This document shows, one piece after another, positions 26,161 through 34,326 of a stretch of DNA of 40,566 nt; position 1 is the stretch's first letter, and each line of letters starts with the position of its first letter. The stretch lies in the NCBI GenBank assembly GCA_016180855.1, contig JACPAL010000005.1, forward strand, positions 116,905 through 157,470, given 5' to 3'. The notes beneath the pieces are model-generated. The model was not told the DNA's origin. It ran no database searches and saw only the letters and a list, made by a program, of their open reading frames with translations. The position numbers and the translations under genes were made by a program. The stretch comes from Deltaproteobacteria bacterium (lineage in GTDB: Bacteria > UBA10199 > JACPAL01).

Positions 26161-26161
26161 A

Positions 26162-27520
26162 TTGCATCCAAAAAAGAATACACTCTACGATCTCCAGAAG
26201 ATCGACTATGCACTTGCCCATGTGATATGGAAAATCACGCTGGGCTGTAATTTTCGCTGCATCCACTGTGGCTTCGCAGCGGGGAAGCGCGATCCCAACG
26301 AGTTAACCTTGGAGGAGGCCCTTGATGTTTGTGATCAGCTTAAGGAACTCCAAGCTGAAAACGTCGTTTTGACGGGAGGGGAGCCTCTCCTTAGAAAAGA
26401 TTGGCCCCTCTTGGCGAAACGACTCAGTTCCGGAACAGACCGCGTCGATAAGGTCCATATTGTTTCTAATGGATGGACGCACTCCGATCGAACCTATGAG
26501 CAGTTTCTCGATTCCGGTGTTTCTCAGCTAACCCTGAGCATCGATGGCAACCGCCAAGTACATGATCGGGTTAGGGGGCAAGGCTCTTTCGATCGCGTTG
26601 TCAATGCCATGAAGCTTGCCAACAAGTGGTCGTTTCCCTTTGGTGTCATCACTACAGTTCACAAGCTTAACCTACCCATTCTTGATGAGCTCTTTGCTAT
26701 TCTCTCCGAAAATCAGGTGGTCTTCTGGCAGCTTGAACTAGCCGACGGCGTCGGCTATATGGATGTTCATCGCGACTTCATGATCGCACCTTCTGATCTG
26801 GAGCTCTTGAGCAACAAGATGATCGAGTTTCTGGAGCGGTCTGATGGTAAGATGCAAGTGGTACCAGGCAATAACCTCGGTTATTTCACCGAGGAGGATC
26901 GCATCTTACGGGGCGACTACTTTGGAGGATGCTACACCGGTTGCTTCGCCGGAATTTTTGTTATGTCGATCGAACCAAACGGGGATATCAGGGGATGTCC
27001 TGTCCTTCCCAAGGAGTTTGGCGAAGGAAATGTCCGGAAACAACGAATTCGTGATATCTGGCTAGATAAGAACAAATTCAGTTACAACCGCCAATGGGAT
27101 GTTAATTCTCTATCCGGTTTTTGTGGTGGGTGTGAGCACAGCTTGACATGTCGAGGAGGCTGCATGGCCTCTCGGATCGGCGCGATTGGGGATCTTAGCC
27201 ATAACCTTTACTGTCTTTACCGCGTGAAGAAAGAAAAAGAGAATGGCCGAACTCTAGAACTCCCTTCTCATCCTGGACCGATGAATCCACGCCCCCAACT
27301 TGATCCCTATGCGGAGGCGGTTTTTCTGAAGGGACGAAACCCTGATAACGAACGCCAAACGCAAGAACTCTCCAGTCAATTCTCACCGGTCGCTTCTCCC
27401 CAAAAGATACTTGAGATTAACAAAGGTCAGATGGCTGTTGCCACAACAATGATTCGTCGAGAAGTCAATGAAAATGGGGTTCCATCAACATCACCAAAAA
27501 CAGCCTCAATGCGGAAGTGA
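26162..27520 (+). CDS. Radical SAM/SPASM peptide maturase
   Basis: 452 residues from the TTG at 26162, chosen because it immediately follows the peptide 2 stop and has a GAAGAAG stretch upstream. An ATG at 26123, inside the peptide gene in another frame, is the alternative. The CxxxCxxC motif is CNFRCIHC (Cys29/33/36), followed by LTGGEPLLRKDW and LSIDGNRQVHDRVRG. The SPASM region has GGCYTGCFAG, RGCPVLP, FCGGCEHSLTCRGGCMA and a final YCLYR. It then continues about 75 residues in a Pro/Asn-rich tail. SPASM proteins install thioether, C-C or ether crosslinks or epimerise RiPP cores; without Cys in the precursor, thioethers are excluded. Its last 94 bp overlap the convergent methyltransferase gene. 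Confidence 0.9.
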   Translation: MHPKKNTLYDLQKIDYALAHVIWKITLGCNFRCIHCGFAAGKRDPNELTLEEALDVCDQLKELQAENVVLTGGEPLLRKDWPLLAKRLSSGTDRVDKVHIVSNGWTHSDRTYEQFLDSGVSQLTLSIDGNRQVHDRVRGQGSFDRVVNAMKLANKWSFPFGVITTVHKLNLPILDELFAILSENQVVFWQLELADGVGYMDVHRDFMIAPSDLELLSNKMIEFLERSDGKMQVVPGNNLGYFTEEDRILRGDYFGGCYTGCFAGIFVMSIEPNGDIRGCPVLPKEFGEGNVRKQRIRDIWLDKNKFSYNRQWDVNSLSGFCGGCEHSLTCRGGCMASRIGAIGDLSHNLYCLYRVKKEKENGRTLELPSHPGPMNPRPQLDPYAEAVFLKGRNPDNERQTQELSSQFSPVASPQKILEINKGQMAVATTMIRREVNENGVPSTSPKTASMRK

Positions 27521-28167
27521 TTCTCATGAAGAAGTCTATCGATTTCAGGCCGGCGATAGGCTCGAAGTGCGACCTCCACCCTCTTTTCCAGGCGCCCCTT
27601 TCTTTTAAAAATCCATTTTCCTAAGACACGATTGTTTTCCTCGTCCCATCTCTCCGATCGTTGCAGGATGAGATTCCCCCTTTTCATTCTGACGATTTTT
27701 CTCAAGTGGGTCTTTAACCAATCTCCGTTGACAATATCGAGATAAAGCCGCCCCCCCTTCCTCAGTGCTCGCCTCATTCCCTGAAGAACGACTTGATTCT
27801 CCCGGTCGTCAAAATAACCAAAAGAGGTAAAGATGCTGGTGACGGCATCAAACTTTTCAAAATAATCCAGCCGCCTCATATCACAGACGCGAAATCGTAT
27901 CCGACGGCCTCTCCCTTTCTTTTGAGCCCGCCAAATCAGTTGTGGTGCGATGTCAATTCCCGTCACATCATATCCCCGGGCGGCGATCTGGATGGCATGT
28001 TCCCCGCTTCCACACCCCACATCAAGGAACCGTCCGCCGGGGAAGATTCGAAGGTGCCTCAACACGAAGTCAACCTCACGATTAATGTCTGAAGAGGTTC
28101 GAGGTCGAAACCTCTGGTAAGCCCCTACGAACAGCCGCTTCCACCAAGGAACTGCGCCTATGCTCAT
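27427..28167 (-). CDS. SAM-dependent methyltransferase (class I)
   Basis: 246 residues from the ATG at 28167. Motif I is FLDVGCGSGEHA, with GIDIAPQLIWRAQ (acidic ribose-binding strand) and FDAVTSIFTSFGYFDD (motif IV region). The start is supported by an ATGA overlap with the stop of the small membrane protein gene; the frame could extend to a TTG at 28194. It is the last gene of the exporter operon and overlaps, antisense, the 3' end of the radical SAM maturase gene by 94 bp. Small-molecule or peptide methylation in the RiPP pathway is likely from context. No substrate-specific feature is visible. Confidence 0.85.
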   Translation of the reverse strand: MSIGAVPWWKRLFVGAYQRFRPRTSSDINREVDFVLRHLRIFPGGRFLDVGCGSGEHAIQIAARGYDVTGIDIAPQLIWRAQKKGRGRRIRFRVCDMRRLDYFEKFDAVTSIFTSFGYFDDRENQVVLQGMRRALRKGGRLYLDIVNGDWLKTHLRKIVRMKRGNLILQRSERWDEENNRVLGKWIFKRKGRLEKRVEVALRAYRRPEIDRLLHENHFRIEAVFGDVDGTPFSLTSRRIIVVATAI

Positions 28168-28385
28168 TGATGATTCCCCAACATTGCCTTCCAAATGGGA
28201 AGGGATTTTTTAGAGGGGACTCCTTTCTGGGAGGGGATTTTGAGATGAGCGGCGTTGATCAACAAAAAAAGAGTGATGACAATGGCTGTCAGAGTAGCCC
28301 ATGAAATTTTTTTGACCCGATTTTCCCAATTGCCCCGCAAAAGTTTATCGACGATTTTTTCAAAGTATGTTTCTAAACGATTCAT
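28164..28385 (-). CDS. Small single-pass membrane protein
   Basis: 73 residues with one TM helix (ISWATLTAIVITLFLLINAAHL, about 27-48), a charged N-terminus and a basic C-terminal tail. It overlaps both neighbours by ATGA: its start overlaps the stop of the ABC exporter, and its stop overlaps the start of the methyltransferase. This double coupling argues that it is a real gene and part of the same complex, perhaps an exporter accessory subunit. Not a recognised family. Confidence 0.7.
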   Translation of the reverse strand: MNRLETYFEKIVDKLLRGNWENRVKKISWATLTAIVITLFLLINAAHLKIPSQKGVPSKKSLPIWKAMLGNHQ

Positions 28386-30604
28386 AAAAAAACAGTCCCT
28401 TCCTGTTTGGTCGTTTGGGAAAGTAGGGAATCATCTGCCTTTTCTAAGAGGAGTTCAGGTAAAACAGGGTTCGATCCAAAGCTTGTGGCTGTCCCAAAAG
28501 AGAGAGACAAGGAAAAAGATTTTTGATCGAGAGGTATTTCCTCCTCTTTGAGTCGTTCTTGAATCCTCTTGCCAAATTGAATGGCCCCCTCAGTGTCAGT
28601 CTCTGGTAGTGCCACGACAATTCGGTTTTCTTGAAAGACCGATGAAAAATCCATGATTCTTAAGTAACGTCGGATAAAAAGATTCATCCTCTCCATCAGT
28701 CGAGCTAAATCTTTTGTTTCCAGAGTGTGTAACAAAGTAGCATATTCCTTTACCTCAAAGATCAAGGCCGACAAATCCTGCTTGTATCGTCGTGTTCTTT
28801 CGGTTTCCATGTTGAGTCGCTGAAAGAATTCCTCCAGACTGCTGAATTGAAGGGTGTAGAGAGTAAAAAAAACACCTTTCTTATCCATCAGTTCTTTGAA
28901 AGAACCTTGCTCAACGATCTCTCCTTTTTGGAGGGTGATAATTTGGTCAAAAGACCTCACAGATGACAGGCGATGCGCGACAAAAACGATGGTCATTCTT
29001 TTTTTACATCGGTGAATTGTTTCTTGAATAACAAATTCACTCTCGGCATCCAAGGCATTTGTCGCTTCGTCCAGAATGAGAATTTTTGGTTTATGAAGGA
29101 GGGCCCTGGCAATCGCAATCCGCTGTCTTTGGCCTCCGGACAGGCCTTGGCCGGCCTGTTCTAAAAATGTGTCATACCTGTTCGGGAGTCTTTCAATAAA
29201 ATCATGGGCCCCCGCCATTTTGGCTGCTTCGATTATTTCTGATTCTGTCGCTTGAGGGTTTCCATAGACAATATTTTCTCGGATCGTCCGTGAAAAGAGA
29301 GATATCTCCTGAAAAACGACACCGATCTTGTTTCTTAATAACTGAAGCTTGAGATCCTGGATACGGTGTCCGTTGATCAGAATAATCCCTTGAGAGGGGT
29401 CATAAAAACGGATCAGCAGATTAAAAAGGGTTGATTTTCCTGAACCGCTCTCTCCAACAATCGCCAGCGAAGAGTGGGGAGGGATTTGTAGAGTGAGGTT
29501 TTTAAGAATGGGGAAGGTTGGCTCATAAGAGAAAGAGACCTGTTTAAAGTCGATTGGCCCTTCCCCTGTCATAAAGCCTTCTTCTTGCTCCAGCGGGGTT
29601 TCAGATCGCTTTCTCTCCTCCTCCTTTATAAAAAGGTCATCTACGCGCCGCAGGGAGACGATACCTATCTTGAGTTGTGTATAAAGATTAGCCAACTGCC
29701 GAATTGGCTCCTCCATAAGGGGGAGATACCCTCCTAACGCAACCGCCTGACCGATCGAGAGCTTGCCTTGAATCACCTCATAACCGATGACCCAAAAGAC
29801 AGCTGTTCCCCAAACTTGTAGGGTGATCGAGTTGGTAAATGTTGAAATGATGGAGATAATCTTCTCTTTCAGTCCCAACCGGACCCGGCTAAACAGCAGA
29901 TGACTAAACTTGTGGGTCTCATCCTCTTCTCGGGAAAATGCCTTGATTGTCTTCAGATTCCCCAGTCGTTCCTGGAGCCCGTCGTAAATCGCTGAGTTTT
30001 TGAGTTGGATATCATTTTGAAGCTCACCGAGCCGACCGGCATAAAAGTGGGTTTCCAAGGCGTAAAGAGGCACGGCCGCCAAGGCGAGCAAGGATAAAAT
30101 GGGATCGATGAGCAAAACCAGGGTCAGGAAGAGGATCCATTGAAACGAGGAAGCAAAGAGGACAGACAGCGTATTGACGATCATGCCAGCAGCAAGATCG
30201 GTATCATCCATGATGCGAACAGTTAAATCACCCAAATTGCTCTTTGACTGGGAATGGACGGGAAGACGAAGGATTTTTCCAAGGAGTTTTGACGAGAGAC
30301 TCGCTGTGTATGTCTGATCGATATAGAGGTGGTTGTAATCGGTAGCCGAAGAGAAGAAAAATCGGACAAAATAGATTGCTAGTCCTGCTAGAAGGGTGGC
30401 GGTCAAGAGGGAGAGATTTCTCTGAACGTATGCGTAATCAAAGATCAGGATAGAGAGAAGAGGGGAAATCATCTCCAGAACAATCGAAAAAGCGTCTGAG
30501 AGGAAACTTACACTGAGCGGAAAAAAATACGGTCGGAGCTCTCGGGCGTATTTCCAGAACAGTTTGAGTTCGGAGGTGATGGGCATCACAGTTTCAAAGG
30601 CCAA
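28382..30604 (-). CDS. ABC exporter (TMD-NBD) with C-terminal degenerate GGDEF-like domain
   Basis: 740 residues. The N-terminal six-helix type I exporter domain is followed by an ATPase: Walker A GESGSGKST (384-392), Q-loop VFQE, signature LSGGQ (488-492), Walker B ILILDEATNALD and H-loop AHR. Residues about 595-735 resemble a GGDEF domain (ERTRRYKQDLSALIFEV, ALPETDTEGAIQFGKRIQERL, SLSLSFGTATS, LLEKADDSLL), but the GGDEF motif itself is replaced by VFQENR, so it is not a diguanylate cyclase. It could bind c-di-GMP or another nucleotide. There is no C39 peptidase domain. As the first gene of a coupled three-gene operon beside two peptide maturases, it probably exports the mature peptide. Confidence 0.88.
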   Translation of the reverse strand: MAFETVMPITSELKLFWKYARELRPYFFPLSVSFLSDAFSIVLEMISPLLSILIFDYAYVQRNLSLLTATLLAGLAIYFVRFFFSSATDYNHLYIDQTYTASLSSKLLGKILRLPVHSQSKSNLGDLTVRIMDDTDLAAGMIVNTLSVLFASSFQWILFLTLVLLIDPILSLLALAAVPLYALETHFYAGRLGELQNDIQLKNSAIYDGLQERLGNLKTIKAFSREEDETHKFSHLLFSRVRLGLKEKIISIISTFTNSITLQVWGTAVFWVIGYEVIQGKLSIGQAVALGGYLPLMEEPIRQLANLYTQLKIGIVSLRRVDDLFIKEEERKRSETPLEQEEGFMTGEGPIDFKQVSFSYEPTFPILKNLTLQIPPHSSLAIVGESGSGKSTLFNLLIRFYDPSQGIILINGHRIQDLKLQLLRNKIGVVFQEISLFSRTIRENIVYGNPQATESEIIEAAKMAGAHDFIERLPNRYDTFLEQAGQGLSGGQRQRIAIARALLHKPKILILDEATNALDAESEFVIQETIHRCKKRMTIVFVAHRLSSVRSFDQIITLQKGEIVEQGSFKELMDKKGVFFTLYTLQFSSLEEFFQRLNMETERTRRYKQDLSALIFEVKEYATLLHTLETKDLARLMERMNLFIRRYLRIMDFSSVFQENRIVVALPETDTEGAIQFGKRIQERLKEEEIPLDQKSFSLSLSFGTATSFGSNPVLPELLLEKADDSLLSQTTKQEGTVFL

Positions 30605-30696
30605 CCCAGTCTAGCATCATTGGCAGTAAATTCAAAGATTTAAACCATATTCTTTTCTTGTTGGAAAAGTAATCCTGATTCTCATAGAAGGGGAGC

Positions 30697-32445
30697 GTGC
30701 CAAAAATTCAGAAGCTCTCGGAGAGTCTCATTGCCAAGATCGCCGCTGGTGAGGTGATTGAGCGCCCTTATTCGGTTGTGAAGGAGCTCGTAGAAAATTC
30801 AATCGATGCCGGGGCAAAAAACATTGAGATCGGCATTGCCGAAGGAGGTCGGAAGGAGATCCGTGTTGCCGACGACGGTTGTGGGATGGGTCGCGATCAG
30901 GCGCTTTTGGCGATTGAACGGCATGCGACGAGCAAGCTTCACACCGAAGAAGATCTTTTCAAGATTCAGACGTTGGGGTTTCGTGGTGAGGCGTTGCCGT
31001 CGATTGCGGCGGTATCGATGATGACCCTGGAGAGTTCGGGAAGGGGGGAGGCAGCCAACCGGATCGAAGTTGAGGGGGGTAAGGTCCTTCAGATCGCCTC
31101 CTCAGCTCGCAACGGGGGCACAACAATCACCGTTAACAACCTCTTTTTTAATACACCGGCCCGGCTTAAATTCATGAAGTCTCGCGAAACGGAGTTTTCA
31201 CACATCGCTCGATGGGTGGAACAGGTGGCACTGTCCCATCCGGAGATCGGTTTTGTGCTGACCCATCGGACCGGAGATATTGGTTCTGCACGAAGAGAGT
31301 TGCAGACCCAAGGCAGGGCTGAGACACGTGAACGGATTGGTGATCTCTTTGGCCCTGAGATTGAAAAATCGCTCCGACCGATCTCCTTTGGACGGGCTGG
31401 AATAGAACTGTGCGGTTATCTGGCAGACCATCAGGTAACCTCAACAACCCCACGAACCCTCTTCTTTTTTGTGAATGGCAGGATTGTTCGCGATCGAACA
31501 CTGCAACACGCCGTTCTTCAAGGATACGAAAATCTCCTCATGAAGCACCGGTACCCTTGGGTCTTTCTTTATCTGACGGTTTCACCGGATTCTGTCGATG
31601 TGAATGTCCATCCAACGAAGGCCGAGGTTCGGTTTGCCAACTCCCAACAGGTGCATGAGTTGGTGAGGCAAAGTGTGCGGAAAAGTCTCTCTCCTTCTCC
31701 CTCACCCTCAATGGTTACAAAGGTCTCAGATTCCCTCTCCCGCCCTTCGGCTCCTTCGACGATGCTCAGGACAGGTTCGCTCAGGGCAGGCCAAGGGGAG
31801 CGGGTCCTCTTGCCAGTTGAGCCCTCTCCCTCCGACGGGAGAGGGGAGATAAAACCGATGTTATCGAGCCGGGTGAGGGTCATCGGCCAAGTTCATTCTA
31901 CCTACTTGGTTTGTGAAGTCCCCGACAAACTAGTTCTGATCGACCAGCATGCCGCCCATGAACGGATTGGATTTGAGAAACTGAAGAGACAGTTCGAGGG
32001 AGGAGGGATTGAACGGCAGTCTTTGTTGATACCAAAAACCTTTGAGGTGAAACCTTCCGAGGCAGAAATCCTGAAGCTGTATGTAGAAGACCTTGAGCGG
32101 TTTGGATTTGAATTGGAACCGTTTGGTCGTTCCAGTTTTGTTTTAAGGGCGGTCCCGGCCCTTTTGTCTGACCGTGACTGTTCCGGCTTGATTGTTGATT
32201 TGATCGATTCTTTGCAAGCGGAGGGGAAGCTCGAGCCGCTGACAGAAAGGGCTCATCATGTTTTGGAGACGATCGCCTGTCACCGGCAGGTGAGGGCGGG
32301 CGATCAATTATCGACTCAAGAAATAGAAGCGTTGCTGAATCAGATGGGATCAACCGATTTTTCCTACAGTTGTCCTCACGGCCGTCCTTCGGTTCTGGAA
32401 GTTCCTTTTGATGAGATTGAGAAGTGGTTTAAGAGACGTCTTTAA
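30697..32445 (+). CDS. mutL: DNA mismatch repair protein MutL with endonuclease motif
   Basis: 582 residues, GTG start after GAAGGGGAGC. The GHKL ATPase motifs are all present: ELVENSIDAGA, DDGCGM, ATSKL, TLGFRGEAL, NGGTTITVNNLFFNTPAR, and VNVHPTKAEVRF at the end of the N-terminal domain. The C-terminal dimerisation domain carries DQHAAHERIGFE, fitting the DQHA(x)2E(x)4E nicking-endonuclease motif, plus ACHRQVRAGD and CPHGRPS. So this is an endonuclease MutL, as in bacteria lacking MutH. The linker (about residues 325-390) is built from repeat-derived sequence encoded by 31681-31850. It is followed by miaA, the common proteobacterial order. Confidence 0.97.
   Translation: MPKIQKLSESLIAKIAAGEVIERPYSVVKELVENSIDAGAKNIEIGIAEGGRKEIRVADDGCGMGRDQALLAIERHATSKLHTEEDLFKIQTLGFRGEALPSIAAVSMMTLESSGRGEAANRIEVEGGKVLQIASSARNGGTTITVNNLFFNTPARLKFMKSRETEFSHIARWVEQVALSHPEIGFVLTHRTGDIGSARRELQTQGRAETRERIGDLFGPEIEKSLRPISFGRAGIELCGYLADHQVTSTTPRTLFFFVNGRIVRDRTLQHAVLQGYENLLMKHRYPWVFLYLTVSPDSVDVNVHPTKAEVRFANSQQVHELVRQSVRKSLSPSPSPSMVTKVSDSLSRPSAPSTMLRTGSLRAGQGERVLLPVEPSPSDGRGEIKPMLSSRVRVIGQVHSTYLVCEVPDKLVLIDQHAAHERIGFEKLKRQFEGGGIERQSLLIPKTFEVKPSEAEILKLYVEDLERFGFELEPFGRSSFVLRAVPALLSDRDCSGLIVDLIDSLQAEGKLEPLTERAHHVLETIACHRQVRAGDQLSTQEIEALLNQMGSTDFSYSCPHGRPSVLEVPFDEIEKWFKRRL
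31753..31790. repeat. Dispersed palindromic repeat inside the mutL linker (TTCGAC/GCTCAGGAC type)
   Basis: CCTTCGACGATGCTCAGGAC and flank match the complement of a palindrome inside the intergenic element at 37358-37390. It is read in frame as PSTMLRTGSLRAGQ-like residues of the MutL linker. Confidence 0.6.
31822..31845. repeat. REP-like palindrome inside the mutL linker
   Basis: Arms CCCTCTCCC (31822-31830) and GGGAGAGGG (31837-31845) are identical to those of the repeat inside preT, with a TCCGAC spacer. It is translated in frame in the MutL linker (PSPSDGRGE). Confidence 0.7.
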
Positions 32446-32553
32446 CCCAATCCACAGATGATAGTTGTTGAGGGGCTTAATTTCTTTTGTGGTATCCTCT
32501 CTTAAGGTAAGAGAGGGATCGAGAACTCAGCTAATTCAGCGAGAGGGTGAGTT

Positions 32554-33429
32554 ATGGAAGTTACCATCATTTGCGGCCCAACAGCCGTCGGCAAAACGGC
32601 TTATGCTATTGAACAGGCCCTCCAGGCCCTCGAGCAGAACAGCGAAATCATTAGTGCCGATTCTGGCCAGGTTTATCGGGGACTCAATATTGGAACGGCA
32701 AAACCGAGCCGGGAAGAGCAGGCCAAGGTTCCTTTTCATTTAATTGATATCATTGATCCCTCCGAACGATTCAGCGCCGCCGGTTTTCGAACGTTCGCCC
32801 TGGAGAAGATTAAAGAAATAACCTCCCGAGGGAAAAGGCCGTTTGTCGTTGGTGGAACGGGTCTCTATATAAAGGTGTTGGAAGGGGGAATCTTTGAGGG
32901 GCCCTCGGCCGATCCAGATCTCCGAAGGAACTTAGAGGTTCGGATTCGGAATGAAGGGTTAGAATCTCTCTTTTCTGAGTTGGAGAGGAAGGATCCGGAA
33001 GCGGCCCGACAGATCGATCGGCATAACCGACAACGGCTCATTCGCGCGCTGGAGGTTTGTCTTTTAACAGGTGGGAAGATTTCGGAGTTTTGGAATCGGC
33101 ATCGTAGCGGCGCAGCAAGCAGCGCCCCTACCTTTAAAAAAATTGGACTCACCCTTCCCAAAGAGGAATTAAACCGACGGATCAACGAGAGGGTTCGTCA
33201 AATGATTCGACAGGGATGGATTGAAGAGACCGAATGGCTTCTTAAAGAATGGGGGATGGATGCCCCGGCCCTTCAGATCATCGGTTATAAAGAGATCCGT
33301 CTTTATTTAACAGGAAAACTTGGCAAGGACGAGGCGATTGAACGGATCAAAATCAACACGCGCCAGCTCGCCAAGAGACAGAGGACCTGGTTTAAGAGAG
33401 ACAGAGAGATAGAATGGATTAACCCATAA
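32554..33429 (+). CDS. miaA: tRNA dimethylallyltransferase MiaA
   Basis: 291 residues, usual length. It transfers dimethylallyl to N6 of A37 in tRNAs reading codons that start with U. Motifs are the P-loop GPTAVGKT, DSGQVYRGLNIGTAKPS, FHLIDIIDP, VVGGTGLYIKVL, the RQIDRHNRQRLIRALEV helix and GYKEI with TRQLAKRQRTWF. The segment SGAASSAPT before FKKIGL is encoded by an inserted palindromic repeat. The gene lies 108 bp after mutL. A tRNA-Leu(UAA), a typical MiaA substrate, lies about 0.9 kb downstream. Confidence 0.97.
   Translation: MEVTIICGPTAVGKTAYAIEQALQALEQNSEIISADSGQVYRGLNIGTAKPSREEQAKVPFHLIDIIDPSERFSAAGFRTFALEKIKEITSRGKRPFVVGGTGLYIKVLEGGIFEGPSADPDLRRNLEVRIRNEGLESLFSELERKDPEAARQIDRHNRQRLIRALEVCLLTGGKISEFWNRHRSGAASSAPTFKKIGLTLPKEELNRRINERVRQMIRQGWIEETEWLLKEWGMDAPALQIIGYKEIRLYLTGKLGKDEAIERIKINTRQLAKRQRTWFKRDREIEWINP
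33104..33131. repeat. Palindromic repeat inserted in frame in miaA
   Basis: Arms GTAGCGGCGC (33104-33113) and GCGCCCCTAC (33122-33131) pair at 9 of 10 positions around AGCAAGCA. This is another common dispersed GTAGGGGCGC-type repeat. It adds about nine residues (RSGAASSAP) between the NRH and FKKIGL segments of MiaA. Confidence 0.65.
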
Positions 33430-33471
33430 ATTTATGGTAAAGGCGAGCGAACCAATGGGGGGTTGGGGAAG

Positions 33472-34101
33472 ATGTCCCAGATGACATTAGATACTTTGTC
33501 TCACCTGAGAGACCCTTTGCTTTTTAAGTGGCACGTCATCTCTCTTTTTGCCTTTGTGGTTTATATTTATGCCGTCGAAATTGAGAGAAAGAATTGGGAT
33601 CTTGTTCTGGCAGGACTGGTTGTTTGGGGGATGGATACTTTTCTGGAAATTATCAATGCTCTTTTTCTCTATTTCAGCAAATTTTCTGCTGTTTGGATGG
33701 AAATCGGCCCCACCTCTTATCAAATTTTCATCGGCCTCAATATCGAAACGTATTTCATGTTTGCTGTGATGGGGATTGTCTTTGGCAAGATGCTTCCCAA
33801 GGATAAAAACAGGAAGATCCTTGGGCTGCCCAACCGTTGGTTTTTTATTGTCATCAATTCCTTATTTTGTGTCTTTATCGAAGTGTTGTTAAATCATATG
33901 GGAGTTTTAGTTTGGAACTACCATTGGTGGAATTTTCCAAACGTTTGGTTGATCATCCTATTCGGTTATGCGCCCTACTTCCTTGGGGCGTATTACATTA
34001 TTGATCTTCCCTCTATGAAAAATAAAATTTGTCTTGTTTCTGCCCTCTGGTTTATTGATTTAATTGCCTTGGCAGTCCTACTCCCGTTGGGGGTCATTTA
34101 A
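33472..34101 (+). CDS. Integral membrane protein of unknown function
   Basis: 209 residues from the ATG at 33472 (a TTG three codons earlier is possible). It has about six hydrophobic segments: HVISLFAFVVYIYAVEI, LVLAGLVVWGMDTFLEIINALFL, TYFMFAVMGIVFG, WFFIVINSLFCVFIEVLL, VWLIILFGYAPYFLGAYYI and ALWFIDLIALAVLLPLG. Conserved-looking charged and polar residues within the helices (Asp in WGMDTFLEIIN, Glu in FIEVLLNHMG) could bind a ligand or ion. I do not recognise the family. It is 42 bp downstream of miaA and followed by a hairpin terminator at 34235. Confidence 0.75.
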   Translation: MSQMTLDTLSHLRDPLLFKWHVISLFAFVVYIYAVEIERKNWDLVLAGLVVWGMDTFLEIINALFLYFSKFSAVWMEIGPTSYQIFIGLNIETYFMFAVMGIVFGKMLPKDKNRKILGLPNRWFFIVINSLFCVFIEVLLNHMGVLVWNYHWWNFPNVWLIILFGYAPYFLGAYYIIDLPSMKNKICLVSALWFIDLIALAVLLPLGVI

Positions 34102-34160
34102 GCTTTTTCCCCAGTAGCGAACGAAGATCGGAAGACAAGCGAGGGGAACGGTAGTGTATC

Positions 34161-34180
34161 TGTGCCCGGGGCTGGACTCG
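34161..34180. repeat. Partial duplicate of the tRNA-Leu 3' end
   Basis: TGTGCCCGGGGCTGGACTCG matches 34325-34344, the 3' end (acceptor and T-arm side) of tRNA-Leu, in 19 of 20 positions and in the same orientation, 164 bp away. It could be an att-like scar left by an integrated element or a decayed tRNA copy. Confidence 0.5.
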
Positions 34181-34234
34181 CCCTTCGCCTAAAAGCATGT
34201 CAATACGGCTCAGGGCGTCAGCGGCTCGCTGCCA

Positions 34235-34257
34235 GCCGCCGGAAGTGGCGGCTTTTT
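34235..34257 (+). terminator. Rho-independent terminator
   Basis: Stem GCCGCC (34235-34240), loop GGAAGT, stem GGCGGC (34247-34252), followed by five T. It is oriented to end plus-strand transcription from mutL-miaA-membrane protein. Confidence 0.65.
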
Positions 34258-34326
34258 CTTGGCTCATCGCCAAGCGCTCGCCGCCGTTCGATTCCGACGT
34301 CAATATAAAAGTGGGAATGATCTCTG

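Noticed and set aside
26033-26161. Upstream extension of radical SAM maturase 2 through the second precursor gene
   Set aside because: It runs in another frame across the peptide gene, has no ribosome binding site, and adds 43 residues before the conserved start of the radical SAM domain.
25893-26213. Open frame opposite the second precursor with an apparent repeat
   Set aside because: It is the antisense shadow of the duplicated core; no ribosome binding site, and the sense frame has the silent-site pattern of selection.
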